From Pseudomonas sp. C2B4 (GTDB taxonomy: Bacteria > Pseudomonadota > Gammaproteobacteria > Pseudomonadales > Pseudomonadaceae): 64,000 nt of DNA. A model generated the notes under the pieces. That model had not been told where the DNA came from and searched no databases. It saw nothing but the letters and a program-made list of their open reading frames with translations. Below are positions 20,075 through 28,432 of the stretch, one piece after another (position 1 is the stretch's first letter; the number at the start of each line of letters is the position of its first letter). The position numbers and the translations under genes are program-made. The stretch covers positions 1 to 64,000 of the forward strand of contig NZ_JABFMU010000018.1 in assembly GCF_013359695.1 (NCBI RefSeq). The letters are read 5' to 3'.

Positions 20075-22180
20075 TTACAGAGTGAGTGTCAGGCTGACGG
20101 TGAAATTGCGTGGCTCGCCGGGGTTGACCCAGTAGTTGCTGTACGAGCGCTCGAAATATTTCTCGTCGAAAACATTGTTCAGGTTCAGGCCCACCGTGAG
20201 GTTCTCGCTGGCCTTGTAATGGGCCAGCAGGTCGATGGTGTGGTAGGACGGCAATTCGAAGTCGCTGCCGGCCTCACCCGAGCGGTCGCCGACATAGGTG
20301 AAGGCTGCGCCGACGTCCGATCCGCGCAGGCGCCCCTCCTGAAACTCATACACGCTCAACAGGCTGCCGCTGCGCTTGGCGACGCCGAGAATCCGGCTGC
20401 CGGTGGGAATGACTTTGTCGCCTTGAGTGACTTCAGCGTCGATGTAGGCGAAGGCGCCGATCACCCGCACCGCGTCGGTGACTTGCCCGGCGATTTGCAG
20501 ATCGAAACCCTGGCTGCGCGCCTTGCCCATGGCGCGGCTGGTGTCGGTGCCCGGGTCGAGGGCGAGGACGTTTTCCTTCTCGATATGAAAGACCGCGAGG
20601 GTGCTGCTCAAGCGTTCGCCGAACAGCTCGCTCTTGATCCCGATTTCATAGCCGACGCCTTCTTCCGGGTCGAAGGATTTACCGGCAGCGTCCAGGCCAT
20701 TGTTGGGTTTGAACGAAGTGGAGGCGTTGGCGAACAGACCGACTTCAGGCGTCAATTGATAGAGCAGACCGGCCCGTTGGGTCAGGGCGTCGTGACGCTG
20801 GCGGCTGCTGGCATCGCGGGTGTGATCGTCGATGCGTTGCTCAAAATGCTCAAAGCGCACACCGAGCATGCCCCGTAGCTTGTCAGTGAAAATGATCTGA
20901 TCCTGCAGGTTCAGTGCATGGCTTTCGACGTGCTCGAAGAAGTCCGTCCCGGAGCGCGCGCCGTTGGGTTTCGGTTGGCCGTAAATCGGGTTGTAGATGT
21001 CGATGGCGTAGGGGCCGCCAGCAATGGTCGTGACCCGCTCGTCCTTGCGATAGTTCTCGTACTCGCTGCCGATCAGCAGTTCGTGCTGCCAGCTGCCGAG
21101 GTCGAACAGGCCACGCAATTCGAGCTGGGTGATGCTGTCGTGCCAGTTGTTGTCGCGCTCGCGGTAACGACGGTTGACCGTGTGGCCATCGGCATTCAGC
21201 GCGCGCTGTTCGGAGGCAAAACCCCAGAGCTTGCCTTCCTTGTAGTGGCTGGCCAGACGCAGTTTCCAGGTGTCGTTGAGCTGGTGTTCGAGCGCGGCCT
21301 GCAGCAGATTATTGTGGTTGTCGATGTCGCCGTCGTTGGGTTCGCCAAGGAAGGTCGCGCGGGAAACGCCGCTCCACGTGTTGTTCGGCGCGACGATGCC
21401 ACGATCGAAGGTGGAGCTGTGGCGGACGAATTCGCTTTCCACCAACAGGCTGGTGTCGGGACTCAGTTGCCAGCTGAAGGAGGGGGCGACGAACACGCGG
21501 TGGCTGTCGACATGATCGCGGAAGCTGTGGTTGTCCTCGACGGCCAGGTTGACCCGCGACAGGACTTCACCTTGTTCATCCAGCGGCGTGTTGACGTCCA
21601 GCGCAGTGCGATAGCGATCCCAGCTGCCGGCGCTGGTTTGCAGTGTGCTAAAGGCTCCGGGCTGTGGCTTCTTGGTGACGATGTTGACCGTGCCGCCGGG
21701 ATCGCCCCGGCCATACAGGCTGGCAGCCGGGCCCTTGAGCACTTCGATGCGTTCGATGTTGGCTACGTCCGGCGTGCTCGGATAGCCACGGTTGGCGCTG
21801 AAACCGTCCTTGTAGAACTCCGACGTGGTGAACCCGCGCACGCTGTATTCGTAAAGCGTCAGGCCGCCGAAGTTGTTCTGCTTCGAGACGCCACCGGCAA
21901 AATCCAGTGCCCGTTCGACGCTTATGCTGCCCAGGTCATTGAGTACGCTGACGGGAATGACGCTGATCGATTGAGGGATGTCGCGAATGGCGGTATCGGT
22001 TTTGGTCGCGCTGGAGGAGCGGGTGGCGCGGTAGCCTTTGACCGGGCCCGTAGGGGATTCGTAATCGGAAGTGACGCTGATGGCGTCCAGTTCGAGGGTT
22101 CTGGATTCTTCGGCGAAGACCGGACTTCCCAGCAGGCCGAAGGCAATTCCGGCAAGGGAAACCTTTGTTCGAGACGACAT
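20075..22180 (-). CDS. TonB-dependent outer-membrane receptor
   Basis: 701 residues: signal peptide ending GSPVFA-EES, plug domain (TDTAIRDIPQSISVIPVSVL, ERIEVLKGPAASLYGRGDPG) and a 22-strand barrel, ending in FTVSLTLTL. The plug reads as a siderophore-type receptor; the ligand cannot be told. The ATG at 22180 is chosen over an upstream start because the signal peptide then begins MSSRTKVSLAG. The start codon lies inside a long dyad (22176-22224). This gene and its DUF4198 partner interrupt the usual hisC-algW order. Confidence 0.88.
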   Translation of the reverse strand: MSSRTKVSLAGIAFGLLGSPVFAEESRTLELDAISVTSDYESPTGPVKGYRATRSSSATKTDTAIRDIPQSISVIPVSVLNDLGSISVERALDFAGGVSKQNNFGGLTLYEYSVRGFTTSEFYKDGFSANRGYPSTPDVANIERIEVLKGPAASLYGRGDPGGTVNIVTKKPQPGAFSTLQTSAGSWDRYRTALDVNTPLDEQGEVLSRVNLAVEDNHSFRDHVDSHRVFVAPSFSWQLSPDTSLLVESEFVRHSSTFDRGIVAPNNTWSGVSRATFLGEPNDGDIDNHNNLLQAALEHQLNDTWKLRLASHYKEGKLWGFASEQRALNADGHTVNRRYRERDNNWHDSITQLELRGLFDLGSWQHELLIGSEYENYRKDERVTTIAGGPYAIDIYNPIYGQPKPNGARSGTDFFEHVESHALNLQDQIIFTDKLRGMLGVRFEHFEQRIDDHTRDASSRQRHDALTQRAGLLYQLTPEVGLFANASTSFKPNNGLDAAGKSFDPEEGVGYEIGIKSELFGERLSSTLAVFHIEKENVLALDPGTDTSRAMGKARSQGFDLQIAGQVTDAVRVIGAFAYIDAEVTQGDKVIPTGSRILGVAKRSGSLLSVYEFQEGRLRGSDVGAAFTYVGDRSGEAGSDFELPSYHTIDLLAHYKASENLTVGLNLNNVFDEKYFERSYSNYWVNPGEPRNFTVSLTLTL

Positions 22181-22224
22181 GTTATGTTGTTCCAATTGCG
22201 ATAATTGAAACAATATAACATGTC
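22176..22224. promoter_or_regulatory. 49-bp dyad covering the TonB-receptor start
   Basis: Two 22-base arms (22176-22197 and 22203-22224) match at 20 of 22 positions around a GCGAT spacer. Each arm contains CATGTTAT near its outer end, resembling one half of a Zur-type site (GTTATA-N-TATAAC). It overlaps the receptor ATG, so a bound protein or an RNA hairpin would block expression. The regulator is unknown. Confidence 0.7.
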
Positions 22225-22245
22225 TAATGAGAATGTCTTCCAATA

Positions 22246-22262
22246 GCCCGAGATTCTCGGGC
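22246..22262 (-). terminator. Short hairpin after algW
   Basis: GCCCGAG ATT CTCGGGC just downstream of the algW stop on its strand. The T run is weak (TATTGG). Confidence 0.55.
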
Positions 22263-22267
22263 CAGGC

Positions 22268-23428
22268 TTAGTTCTCTTCTTTTTCCTTGACAGGGGCAGG
22301 TGGTGGACGCAGGCCGATTTCCGCCGTGAGCTTGAGTTCCTTGCCGTTGCGCATCACCTGCACCACGACCTTGTCGGTCGGTTTGATCCGCGCCACCTGG
22401 TTCATCGAGCGGCGACCATCGCCGGCCGGTTCGCCGTCGATGCTGAGGATCACGTCGCCCAATTGCAGGCCGGCCTTCTGCGCTGGACCGTCGCGGAAAA
22501 TCCCGGCGACGACGATGCCCGGACGCCCGGACAGGCCAAAGGATTCGGCCAGTTCCTGGGACAATGGCTGCACTTCGATACCGAGCCAGCCGCGAATCAC
22601 CTGGCCGTGTTCGATGATCGACTTCATCACCTCCATCGCCAGTTTGACCGGAATCGCGAAGCCAATGCCCTGGGAACCGCCGGACTTGGAGAAAATCGCG
22701 GTGTTGATACCGGTCAGGTTGCCGTTGGCGTCCACCAGCGCGCCGCCGGAGTTGCCGGGGTTAATCGCCGCGTCGGTCTGGATGAAGTCTTCGTAGTTGT
22801 TCAGGCCCAGCTGATTGCGGCCGGTGGCGCTGATGATGCCCATGGTCACGGTCTGGCCGACACCGAACGGGTTGCCGATCGCCAGCGCGACATCGCCGAT
22901 GCGGATGTTGTCGGAGCGGCCGACAGTGATCGAAGGAAGTTTCTTCAAGTCGATCTTCAACACCGCGAGATCGGTTTCCGGGTCACTGCCGATCACACGG
23001 GCCAGGGTTTCACGACCATCCTTGAGCGCCACGACAATTTGGTCGGCGCCGCTGGTCACGTGGTTATTGGTCAGAATGTAACCTTCCGGGCTCATGATCA
23101 CGCCGGAGCCCAGGCTCGACTCCATGCGTTTCTGCTTGGGCGAGTTGTCCCCGAAGAAACGACGGAACTGCGGATCTTCAAACAAGGGATGGTTGGGTTT
23201 GTTGATGACTTTGGTGGTGTACAGGTTCACCACCGACGGCGCGGCGGTGGTCACCGCGTCGGAATAGGACACCGGACCCTGCTGCATGCTGGTGGTTTGC
23301 GGCGCTTGCTGCAGGTTGACGTCGAGGCTTGGAAGCCCGACCCACTGCGGGTACCGCTGGATGATTAACAGAGCGACAAGCACGCCGGCCAACAACGGCC
23401 AGCCGGAAAAACGCAGCGCCTTGAGCAT
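22268..23428 (-). CDS. algW: Periplasmic serine protease AlgW (DegS-like)
   Basis: 386 residues: an N-terminal membrane anchor (WPLLAGVLVALLII), a trypsin-like domain with His123, Asp153 and Ser227 (GNSGGAL), and one PDZ domain (about 270-370). AlgW senses misfolded outer-membrane proteins and cuts MucA-type anti-sigma factor, releasing AlgU. One PDZ and the anchor mark it as the DegS type, not MucD. It is divergent from the Nif3 gene. Confidence 0.95.
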   Translation of the reverse strand: MLKALRFSGWPLLAGVLVALLIIQRYPQWVGLPSLDVNLQQAPQTTSMQQGPVSYSDAVTTAAPSVVNLYTTKVINKPNHPLFEDPQFRRFFGDNSPKQKRMESSLGSGVIMSPEGYILTNNHVTSGADQIVVALKDGRETLARVIGSDPETDLAVLKIDLKKLPSITVGRSDNIRIGDVALAIGNPFGVGQTVTMGIISATGRNQLGLNNYEDFIQTDAAINPGNSGGALVDANGNLTGINTAIFSKSGGSQGIGFAIPVKLAMEVMKSIIEHGQVIRGWLGIEVQPLSQELAESFGLSGRPGIVVAGIFRDGPAQKAGLQLGDVILSIDGEPAGDGRRSMNQVARIKPTDKVVVQVMRNGKELKLTAEIGLRPPPAPVKEKEEN

Positions 23429-23531
23429 TAAGCACGTCCTGAGAGAGTTGCAGGCGGTTAGAGACCGCTCATAATGTCGCGCATTATACGAGGCCGCACG
23501 CGCCTCTGAACGGGATATTTAGGAGTCTTTT

Positions 23532-24290
23532 ATGGCCGTCGCCCTGAGCACACTCGTCGAAGAAGCCGACCGTTACCTCAACAGTGCAAGAATTGCCGAC
23601 TACTGCCCCAACGGCCTGCAAGTCGAGGGCCGGCCGCAAGTGATGCGCATCGTCAGTGGTGTCACGGCCAGTCAGGCCCTGCTCGATGCGGCGGTAGAAG
23701 CCAATGCCGATCTGGTACTGGTGCATCACGGCTACTTCTGGAAAGGCGAAAACCCCTGCATCACCGGCATGAAGCAACGCCGCCTGAAAACGCTGCTCAA
23801 GCATGACATCAGCCTGTTGTCCTACCACCTGCCGCTGGACCTGCACCCGGACGTCGGCAACAACGTGCAGCTTGCCCGGCAGTTGGACATCATCGTCGAA
23901 GGCCCGCTCGATCCCGACAACCTGAAAATCGTCGGTCTGGTCGGCTCCCTGAATGAACCGATGACACCACGGGATTTCGCCCGTCGCGTGCAGGAGGTCA
24001 TGGGGCGCGAGCCATTGCTGGTCGAGGGTAGCGCGATGATTCGCCGCGTCGGCTGGTGTACGGGCGGCGGCCAGGGTTACATCGATCAAGCGGTACTGGC
24101 CGGTGTCGATCTGTACCTCAGCGGCGAAGCGTCCGAGCAAACCTTCCACAGCGCCCGGGAAAACGACATCAGTTTCATCGCTGCCGGTCACCACGCCACC
24201 GAGCGCTATGGCGTGCAGGCGCTGGGGGATTACCTGGCGCGACGGTTTGCCCTTGAGCACATCTTCATCGATTGCCCGAATCCGATTTGA
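23532..24290 (+). CDS. Nif3/YbgI-family dinuclear metal protein
   Basis: 252 residues, usual size of the short Nif3 family. Metal-ligand motifs LVHHGYFWKG (near 70), SYHLPLDLHPDVGNN (near 100) and AGHHATERYG (near 218) are intact. Proposed roles include GTP cyclohydrolase-I-like or hydrolase activity; E. coli YbgI function is not settled. The position next to algW is conserved in pseudomonads as I recall. Confidence 0.88.
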   Translation: MAVALSTLVEEADRYLNSARIADYCPNGLQVEGRPQVMRIVSGVTASQALLDAAVEANADLVLVHHGYFWKGENPCITGMKQRRLKTLLKHDISLLSYHLPLDLHPDVGNNVQLARQLDIIVEGPLDPDNLKIVGLVGSLNEPMTPRDFARRVQEVMGREPLLVEGSAMIRRVGWCTGGGQGYIDQAVLAGVDLYLSGEASEQTFHSARENDISFIAAGHHATERYGVQALGDYLARRFALEHIFIDCPNPI

Positions 24291-24303
24291 ATCACCCCCA
24301 ACC

Positions 24304-24396
24304 ACTGTGGGAGCGAGCCTGCTCGCGAAGACGTCCTGTCAGGCGACATCAATAGGACTGACCCGCCGCTTTCGCGAGCAGGCTCGCTCCCACAGG
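24304..24396. repeat. REP doublet (REPIN)
   Basis: GTGGGAGCGAGCCTGCTCGC at 24308-24327 and the complement at 24371-24393; the 41-base spacer holds GTCCTGTCAG / complementary GACTGAC bits. Sits between the Nif3 gene and cysD. Confidence 0.93.
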
Positions 24397-24539
24397 GATC
24401 TGGGCAGGCCAAACAGGCAGGCATATTCATATACCCTTTCGATCTAGCTGGCGTCCTGATTAGAAGAGGTCGCTGTGCTAGGATTCCCCGCTCGAACACG
24501 GCCCGCTGGCCGTTCATAAGAAAGATTTCGTGAGTAGCC

Positions 24540-25457
24540 ATGGTCGACAAACTGACGCATCTGAAACAGCTGGAGGCGGAAAGCATCCACATCATCCGCG
24601 AGGTGGCCGCCGAGTTCGATAACCCGGTGATGCTGTACTCCATCGGTAAAGACTCCGCCGTGATGCTGCACCTGGCACGCAAGGCCTTCTTCCCCGGCAA
24701 GCTGCCGTTTCCGGTGATGCACGTCGACACCCAGTGGAAATTCCAGGAGATGTACAAGTTCCGCGATAAGATGGTCGCCGAACTGGGCCTCGACCTGATC
24801 ACCCACGTGAATCCTGAAGGTGTGGCGCAAGGCATCAACCCGTTCACCCACGGCAGTGCCAAGCACACCGACATCATGAAGACCGAAGGCCTGAAGCAGG
24901 CACTGGACAAGCATGGTTTCGATGCCGCCTTCGGTGGTGCCCGTCGCGACGAAGAGAAATCCCGCGCCAAGGAGCGCGTGTACTCGTTCCGCGACAGCAA
25001 GCACCGCTGGGATCCGAAAAACCAGCGTCCCGAGCTGTGGAACGTCTACAACGGCAAGGTCAACAAGGGCGAATCCATCCGCGTATTCCCATTGTCGAAC
25101 TGGACCGAGCTGGACATCTGGCAGTACATCTACCTCGAAGGCATCCCGATCGTGCCGCTGTACTTCGCCGCCGAGCGTGAAGTCATCGAGAAGAACGGCA
25201 CCCTGATCATGATCGACGACGAGCGCATCCTCGAACACCTGAGCGATGAAGACAAAGCCCGCATCGTCAAAAAGAAAGTGCGTTTCCGTACCCTTGGCTG
25301 CTACCCGTTGACGGGCGCGGTGGAGTCCGAGGCCGAAAGCCTCACGGACATCATTCAGGAAATGCTCCTGACGCGAACTTCCGAGCGCCAGGGCCGTGTC
25401 ATCGACCACGATGGCGCAGGCTCGATGGAAGACAAAAAACGTCAAGGTTATTTCTAA
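24540..25457 (+). CDS. cysD: Sulfate adenylyltransferase subunit 2
   Basis: 305 residues, PAPS-reductase-like ATP pyrophosphatase fold with the PP-loop [10 protein letters not shown] near residue 36. With CysN it makes APS from sulfate and ATP. The C-terminal [20 protein letters not shown] is typical. Nine bases separate it from cysNC. Confidence 0.97.
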   Translation: MVDKLTHLKQLEAESIHIIREVAAEFDNPVMLYSIGKDSAVMLHLARKAFFPGKLPFPVMHVDTQWKFQEMYKFRDKMVAELGLDLITHVNPEGVAQGINPFTHGSAKHTDIMKTEGLKQALDKHGFDAAFGGARRDEEKSRAKERVYSFRDSKHRWDPKNQRPELWNVYNGKVNKGESIRVFPLSNWTELDIWQYIYLEGIPIVPLYFAAEREVIEKNGTLIMIDDERILEHLSDEDKARIVKKKVRFRTLGCYPLTGAVESEAESLTDIIQEMLLTRTSERQGRVIDHDGAGSMEDKKRQGYF

Positions 25458-25466
25458 GGGGCTGTC

Positions 25467-27365
25467 ATGTCGCATCAATCTGATTTGATCAGCGAGGACA
25501 TCCTCGCCTACCTGGGCCAGCACGAACGTAAAGAACTGCTGCGCTTCCTGACCTGCGGTAACGTCGACGACGGCAAGAGCACCCTGATCGGGCGCCTGCT
25601 GCACGACTCCAAGATGATCTACGAAGATCACCTGGAAGCGATCACCCGCGACTCGAAAAAAGTCGGCACCACCGGCGAAGACATCGACCTGGCATTGCTG
25701 GTCGACGGCTTGCAGGCCGAGCGTGAGCAAGGCATCACCATCGATGTCGCCTACCGCTATTTCTCCACCGCCAAGCGCAAATTCATCATCGCCGACACCC
25801 CCGGCCATGAGCAGTACACCCGCAACATGGCCACCGGTGCCTCCACCTGTGACCTGGCGATCATCCTGGTCGACGCCCGCTACGGCGTGCAGACCCAGAC
25901 CCGTCGCCACAGCTTCATCGCCTCGTTGCTGGGCATCAAGCACATCGTCGTCGCCATCAACAAGATGGACTTGAAGGACTTCGATCAGGGCGTGTTCGAG
26001 TCGATCAAGGCCGACTACCTGAAGTTCGCCGAAGGCTTGAAGATGAAGCCGACCAGCATGCACTTCGTGCCGATGTCGGCGCTGAAGGGCGACAACGTGG
26101 TGAACAAGTCCGAGCGCTCGCCGTGGTACACCGGCCAGTCGCTGATGGAAATTCTCGAGACCGTGGAAGTAGCGGGCGACCGCAACTTCACCGACCTGCG
26201 TTTCCCGGTGCAGTACGTCAACCGTCCGAACCTGAATTTCCGTGGTTTCGCCGGCACCCTGGCCAGCGGCATCGTCAAGAAGGGCGACGAAGTCGTGGTG
26301 TTGCCGTCGGGCAAGAGCAGCCGCGTGAAATCCATTGTCACCTTCGAAGGTGAACTGGAACACGCCGGTCCAGGTCAAGCAGTCACGCTGACCATGGAAG
26401 ACGAAATCGACATCTCCCGTGGCGACCTGCTGGTTCACGCCGACAACGTGCCGCCGGTGACCGACAGCTTCGAAGCGATGCTGGTGTGGATGGCTGAAGA
26501 GCCGATGCTGCCGGGCAAGAAATACGACATCAAGCGCGCCACCAGTTACGTGCCGGGCTCCATCGCCAGCATCGTCAACAAGGTCGACGTGAACACCCTG
26601 GAAGAAGGTCCGGCCAGCGCGTTGCAACTGAACGAAATCGGCAAGGTCAAGATCGCGCTCGACGCGCCGATTGCCCTCGACGGTTACGACAGCAACCGCA
26701 CCACCGGCGCGTTCATCATCATCGATCGCCTGACCAATGGCACCGTCGGCGCCGGCATGATTGTCGCTCAGCCACTGGCGCATGGCAGCAGCACGCACCA
26801 CGGCAAACTGGCCCATGTCGCCACCGAAGAACGCGCACAGCGCTTCGGCCAGCAACCGGCCACCGTGTTGTTCAGCGGTTTGTCGGGCGCGGGCAAAAGC
26901 ACCCTCGCTTACGCGGTTGAGCGCAAGCTGTTCGACCTGGGTCGTGCAGTGTTTGTGCTCGATGGTCAGAACCTGCGTCACGACCTGAACAAAGGTCTGC
27001 CACAGGATCGCGCCGGGCGTACCGAGAACTGGCGTCGTGCCGCTCACGTGGCGCGTCAGTTCAACGAAGCCGGCCTGCTGACCCTGGCGGCGTTCGTTGC
27101 ACCGAGTGCCGAAGGTCGTGAACAGGCTCGGGAACTGATCGGCAAGGAGCGTCTGCTGACGGTCTACGTCCAGGCTTCGCCAACGGTCTGTGCCGAGCGT
27201 GATCCGCAAGGCCTGTACGCAGCGGCCGGGGATAACATCCCGGGCGAATCCTTCCCGTACGACGTGCCGCTGGATGCCGACCTGGTGATCGACACCCAGT
27301 CCGTGTCGCTGGAAGAAGGCGTCAAGCAAGTGCTGGAACTGCTGCGTAAACGCGGCGCGATCTAA
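25467..27365 (+). CDS. cysNC: Bifunctional sulfate adenylyltransferase subunit 1 / APS kinase
   Basis: 632-residue fusion. CysN part (about 1-440) is an EF-Tu-like GTPase with GNVDDGKS at 31-38, [12 protein letters not shown] and NKMD motifs; it drives APS formation. CysC part (about 455-632) has its own P-loop GLSGAGKST at 471-479 and phosphorylates APS to PAPS. The fused form is usual in Pseudomonas. A strong terminator follows. Confidence 0.97.
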   Translation: MSHQSDLISEDILAYLGQHERKELLRFLTCGNVDDGKSTLIGRLLHDSKMIYEDHLEAITRDSKKVGTTGEDIDLALLVDGLQAEREQGITIDVAYRYFSTAKRKFIIADTPGHEQYTRNMATGASTCDLAIILVDARYGVQTQTRRHSFIASLLGIKHIVVAINKMDLKDFDQGVFESIKADYLKFAEGLKMKPTSMHFVPMSALKGDNVVNKSERSPWYTGQSLMEILETVEVAGDRNFTDLRFPVQYVNRPNLNFRGFAGTLASGIVKKGDEVVVLPSGKSSRVKSIVTFEGELEHAGPGQAVTLTMEDEIDISRGDLLVHADNVPPVTDSFEAMLVWMAEEPMLPGKKYDIKRATSYVPGSIASIVNKVDVNTLEEGPASALQLNEIGKVKIALDAPIALDGYDSNRTTGAFIIIDRLTNGTVGAGMIVAQPLAHGSSTHHGKLAHVATEERAQRFGQQPATVLFSGLSGAGKSTLAYAVERKLFDLGRAVFVLDGQNLRHDLNKGLPQDRAGRTENWRRAAHVARQFNEAGLLTLAAFVAPSAEGREQARELIGKERLLTVYVQASPTVCAERDPQGLYAAAGDNIPGESFPYDVPLDADLVIDTQSVSLEEGVKQVLELLRKRGAI

Positions 27366-27386
27366 GCGTTAGCCGCTAAAAAGAAA

Positions 27387-27418
27387 CCCGCCGATGAATG
27401 ATCATCGGCGGGTTTTTT
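27387..27418 (+). terminator. Terminator of cysD-cysNC
   Basis: CCCGCCGATGA / TCATCGGCGGG (11-bp perfect stem, ATGA loop) then TTTTTT. Confidence 0.95.
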
Positions 27419-27435
27419 GTTTCTGGTGGGGCCCC

Positions 27436-27509
27436 TTCGCGAGCAGGCTCGCTCCCACAAGGTCAGCGTTCACCGAAGATCAACTGTGGGAGCGAGCCTG
27501 CTCGCGAAG
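27436..27509. repeat. REP doublet, inward orientation
   Basis: Here the order is reversed: TCGCGAGCAGGCTCGCTCCC first, then the complement at 27486-27507, so the GTGGGAG ends face each other across a short spacer. The spacer GTTCACCGAAGATCAACT is shared with the doublet at 33351. Confidence 0.93.
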
Positions 27510-27529
27510 AGGCCGGAACGCTCACCGAA

Positions 27530-28432
27530 TTACTTCGCTGGATACTCCCGGTGCATCTGCCCCAACAACGCATCCTTGTCCTGCCACAACTGGTTGATCC
27601 AGCCCTGGAACTGCAAGCGGTACTCACCATCCTGATCGTAGTTCTTGCCGATGAACTGCGGCGGAATGTTCAGTTCCTGAAAATGCACCACCACATCCTT
27701 CACGTTCCCACACAGCAAGTCCCAGAAACCGGGGCGCCCGGCCGGGTAGTGGATGGTCACGTTGACGATCGATTCCAGTTGTTCACCCATCGCATCCAAC
27801 ACAAACGCAATGCCACCGGCCTTGGGCTTGAGCAGGTATTTGAACGGTGACTGCTGCTGGGCATGCTTGCCTTCGGTGAAGCGCGTGCCTTCGACGAAGT
27901 TGAAGATGCCGACCGGGTTGTTGCGAAACTTCGCGCAGGTCTTGCGCGTTGTTTCCAGGTCCTTGCCTTTCTTCTCCGGGTGCTTTTCCAGATAGGCCTT
28001 GGAGTAGCGCTTCATGAACGGAAAGCCCAATGCCCACCACGCCAGGCCGATGACCGGGACCCAGATCAACTCTTGCTTGAGGAAGAACTTCAGCGGCTGG
28101 ATGCGTCGATTGAGTACGTACTGCAGCACCAGAATGTCGACCCAGCTCTGGTGATTGCTGGTGATCAGGTACGAGTGCTGATAATCGAGGCCTTGCAGGC
28201 CGCTGACGTGCCAGCGCGTGCGACGGACCAGGTTCATCCAGCCCTTGTTGAGACTGATCCAGGCTTCATGGGTATGGCTCATCAGCCAGCGCGCGACACG
28301 CTGGGTGAGGGCGAACGGCAACACCTTGAACAGCGCCACACAAAACAGAAACGAGCAGAGCAGAATCGTATTCAGCGCCAACAACAACGCGGCGATCACA
28401 CCGCGCACGGGTGCAGGTAGAAAATCCGGCAT
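27530..28432 (-). CDS. PlsC-family acyltransferase (YihG-like)
   Basis: 300 residues. The acyltransferase motifs NHQSWVD (HX4D, near residue 93) and FVEGTRFTEGK (near 180) are intact, with an N-terminal hydrophobic segment. It probably acylates a glycerol-phosphate or lysophospholipid at the inner membrane; it resembles E. coli YihG more than PlsC in length. Its ATG abuts the pta stop, so it is co-transcribed with pta. Confidence 0.87.
   Translation of the reverse strand: MPDFLPAPVRGVIAALLLALNTILLCSFLFCVALFKVLPFALTQRVARWLMSHTHEAWISLNKGWMNLVRRTRWHVSGLQGLDYQHSYLITSNHQSWVDILVLQYVLNRRIQPLKFFLKQELIWVPVIGLAWWALGFPFMKRYSKAYLEKHPEKKGKDLETTRKTCAKFRNNPVGIFNFVEGTRFTEGKHAQQQSPFKYLLKPKAGGIAFVLDAMGEQLESIVNVTIHYPAGRPGFWDLLCGNVKDVVVHFQELNIPPQFIGKNYDQDGEYRLQFQGWINQLWQDKDALLGQMHREYPAK

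Noticed and set aside
22221..22240. Fur box before the TonB receptor (AATGAGAATG)
   Set aside because: Only about one and a half NATNAT units match; the neighbouring long dyad is a better control candidate.
24444..27329. 961-codon open frame on the minus strand opposite cysD-cysNC
   Set aside because: It is the antisense of highly conserved genes; long open complements are common at this GC and codon bias. No family motif is visible.
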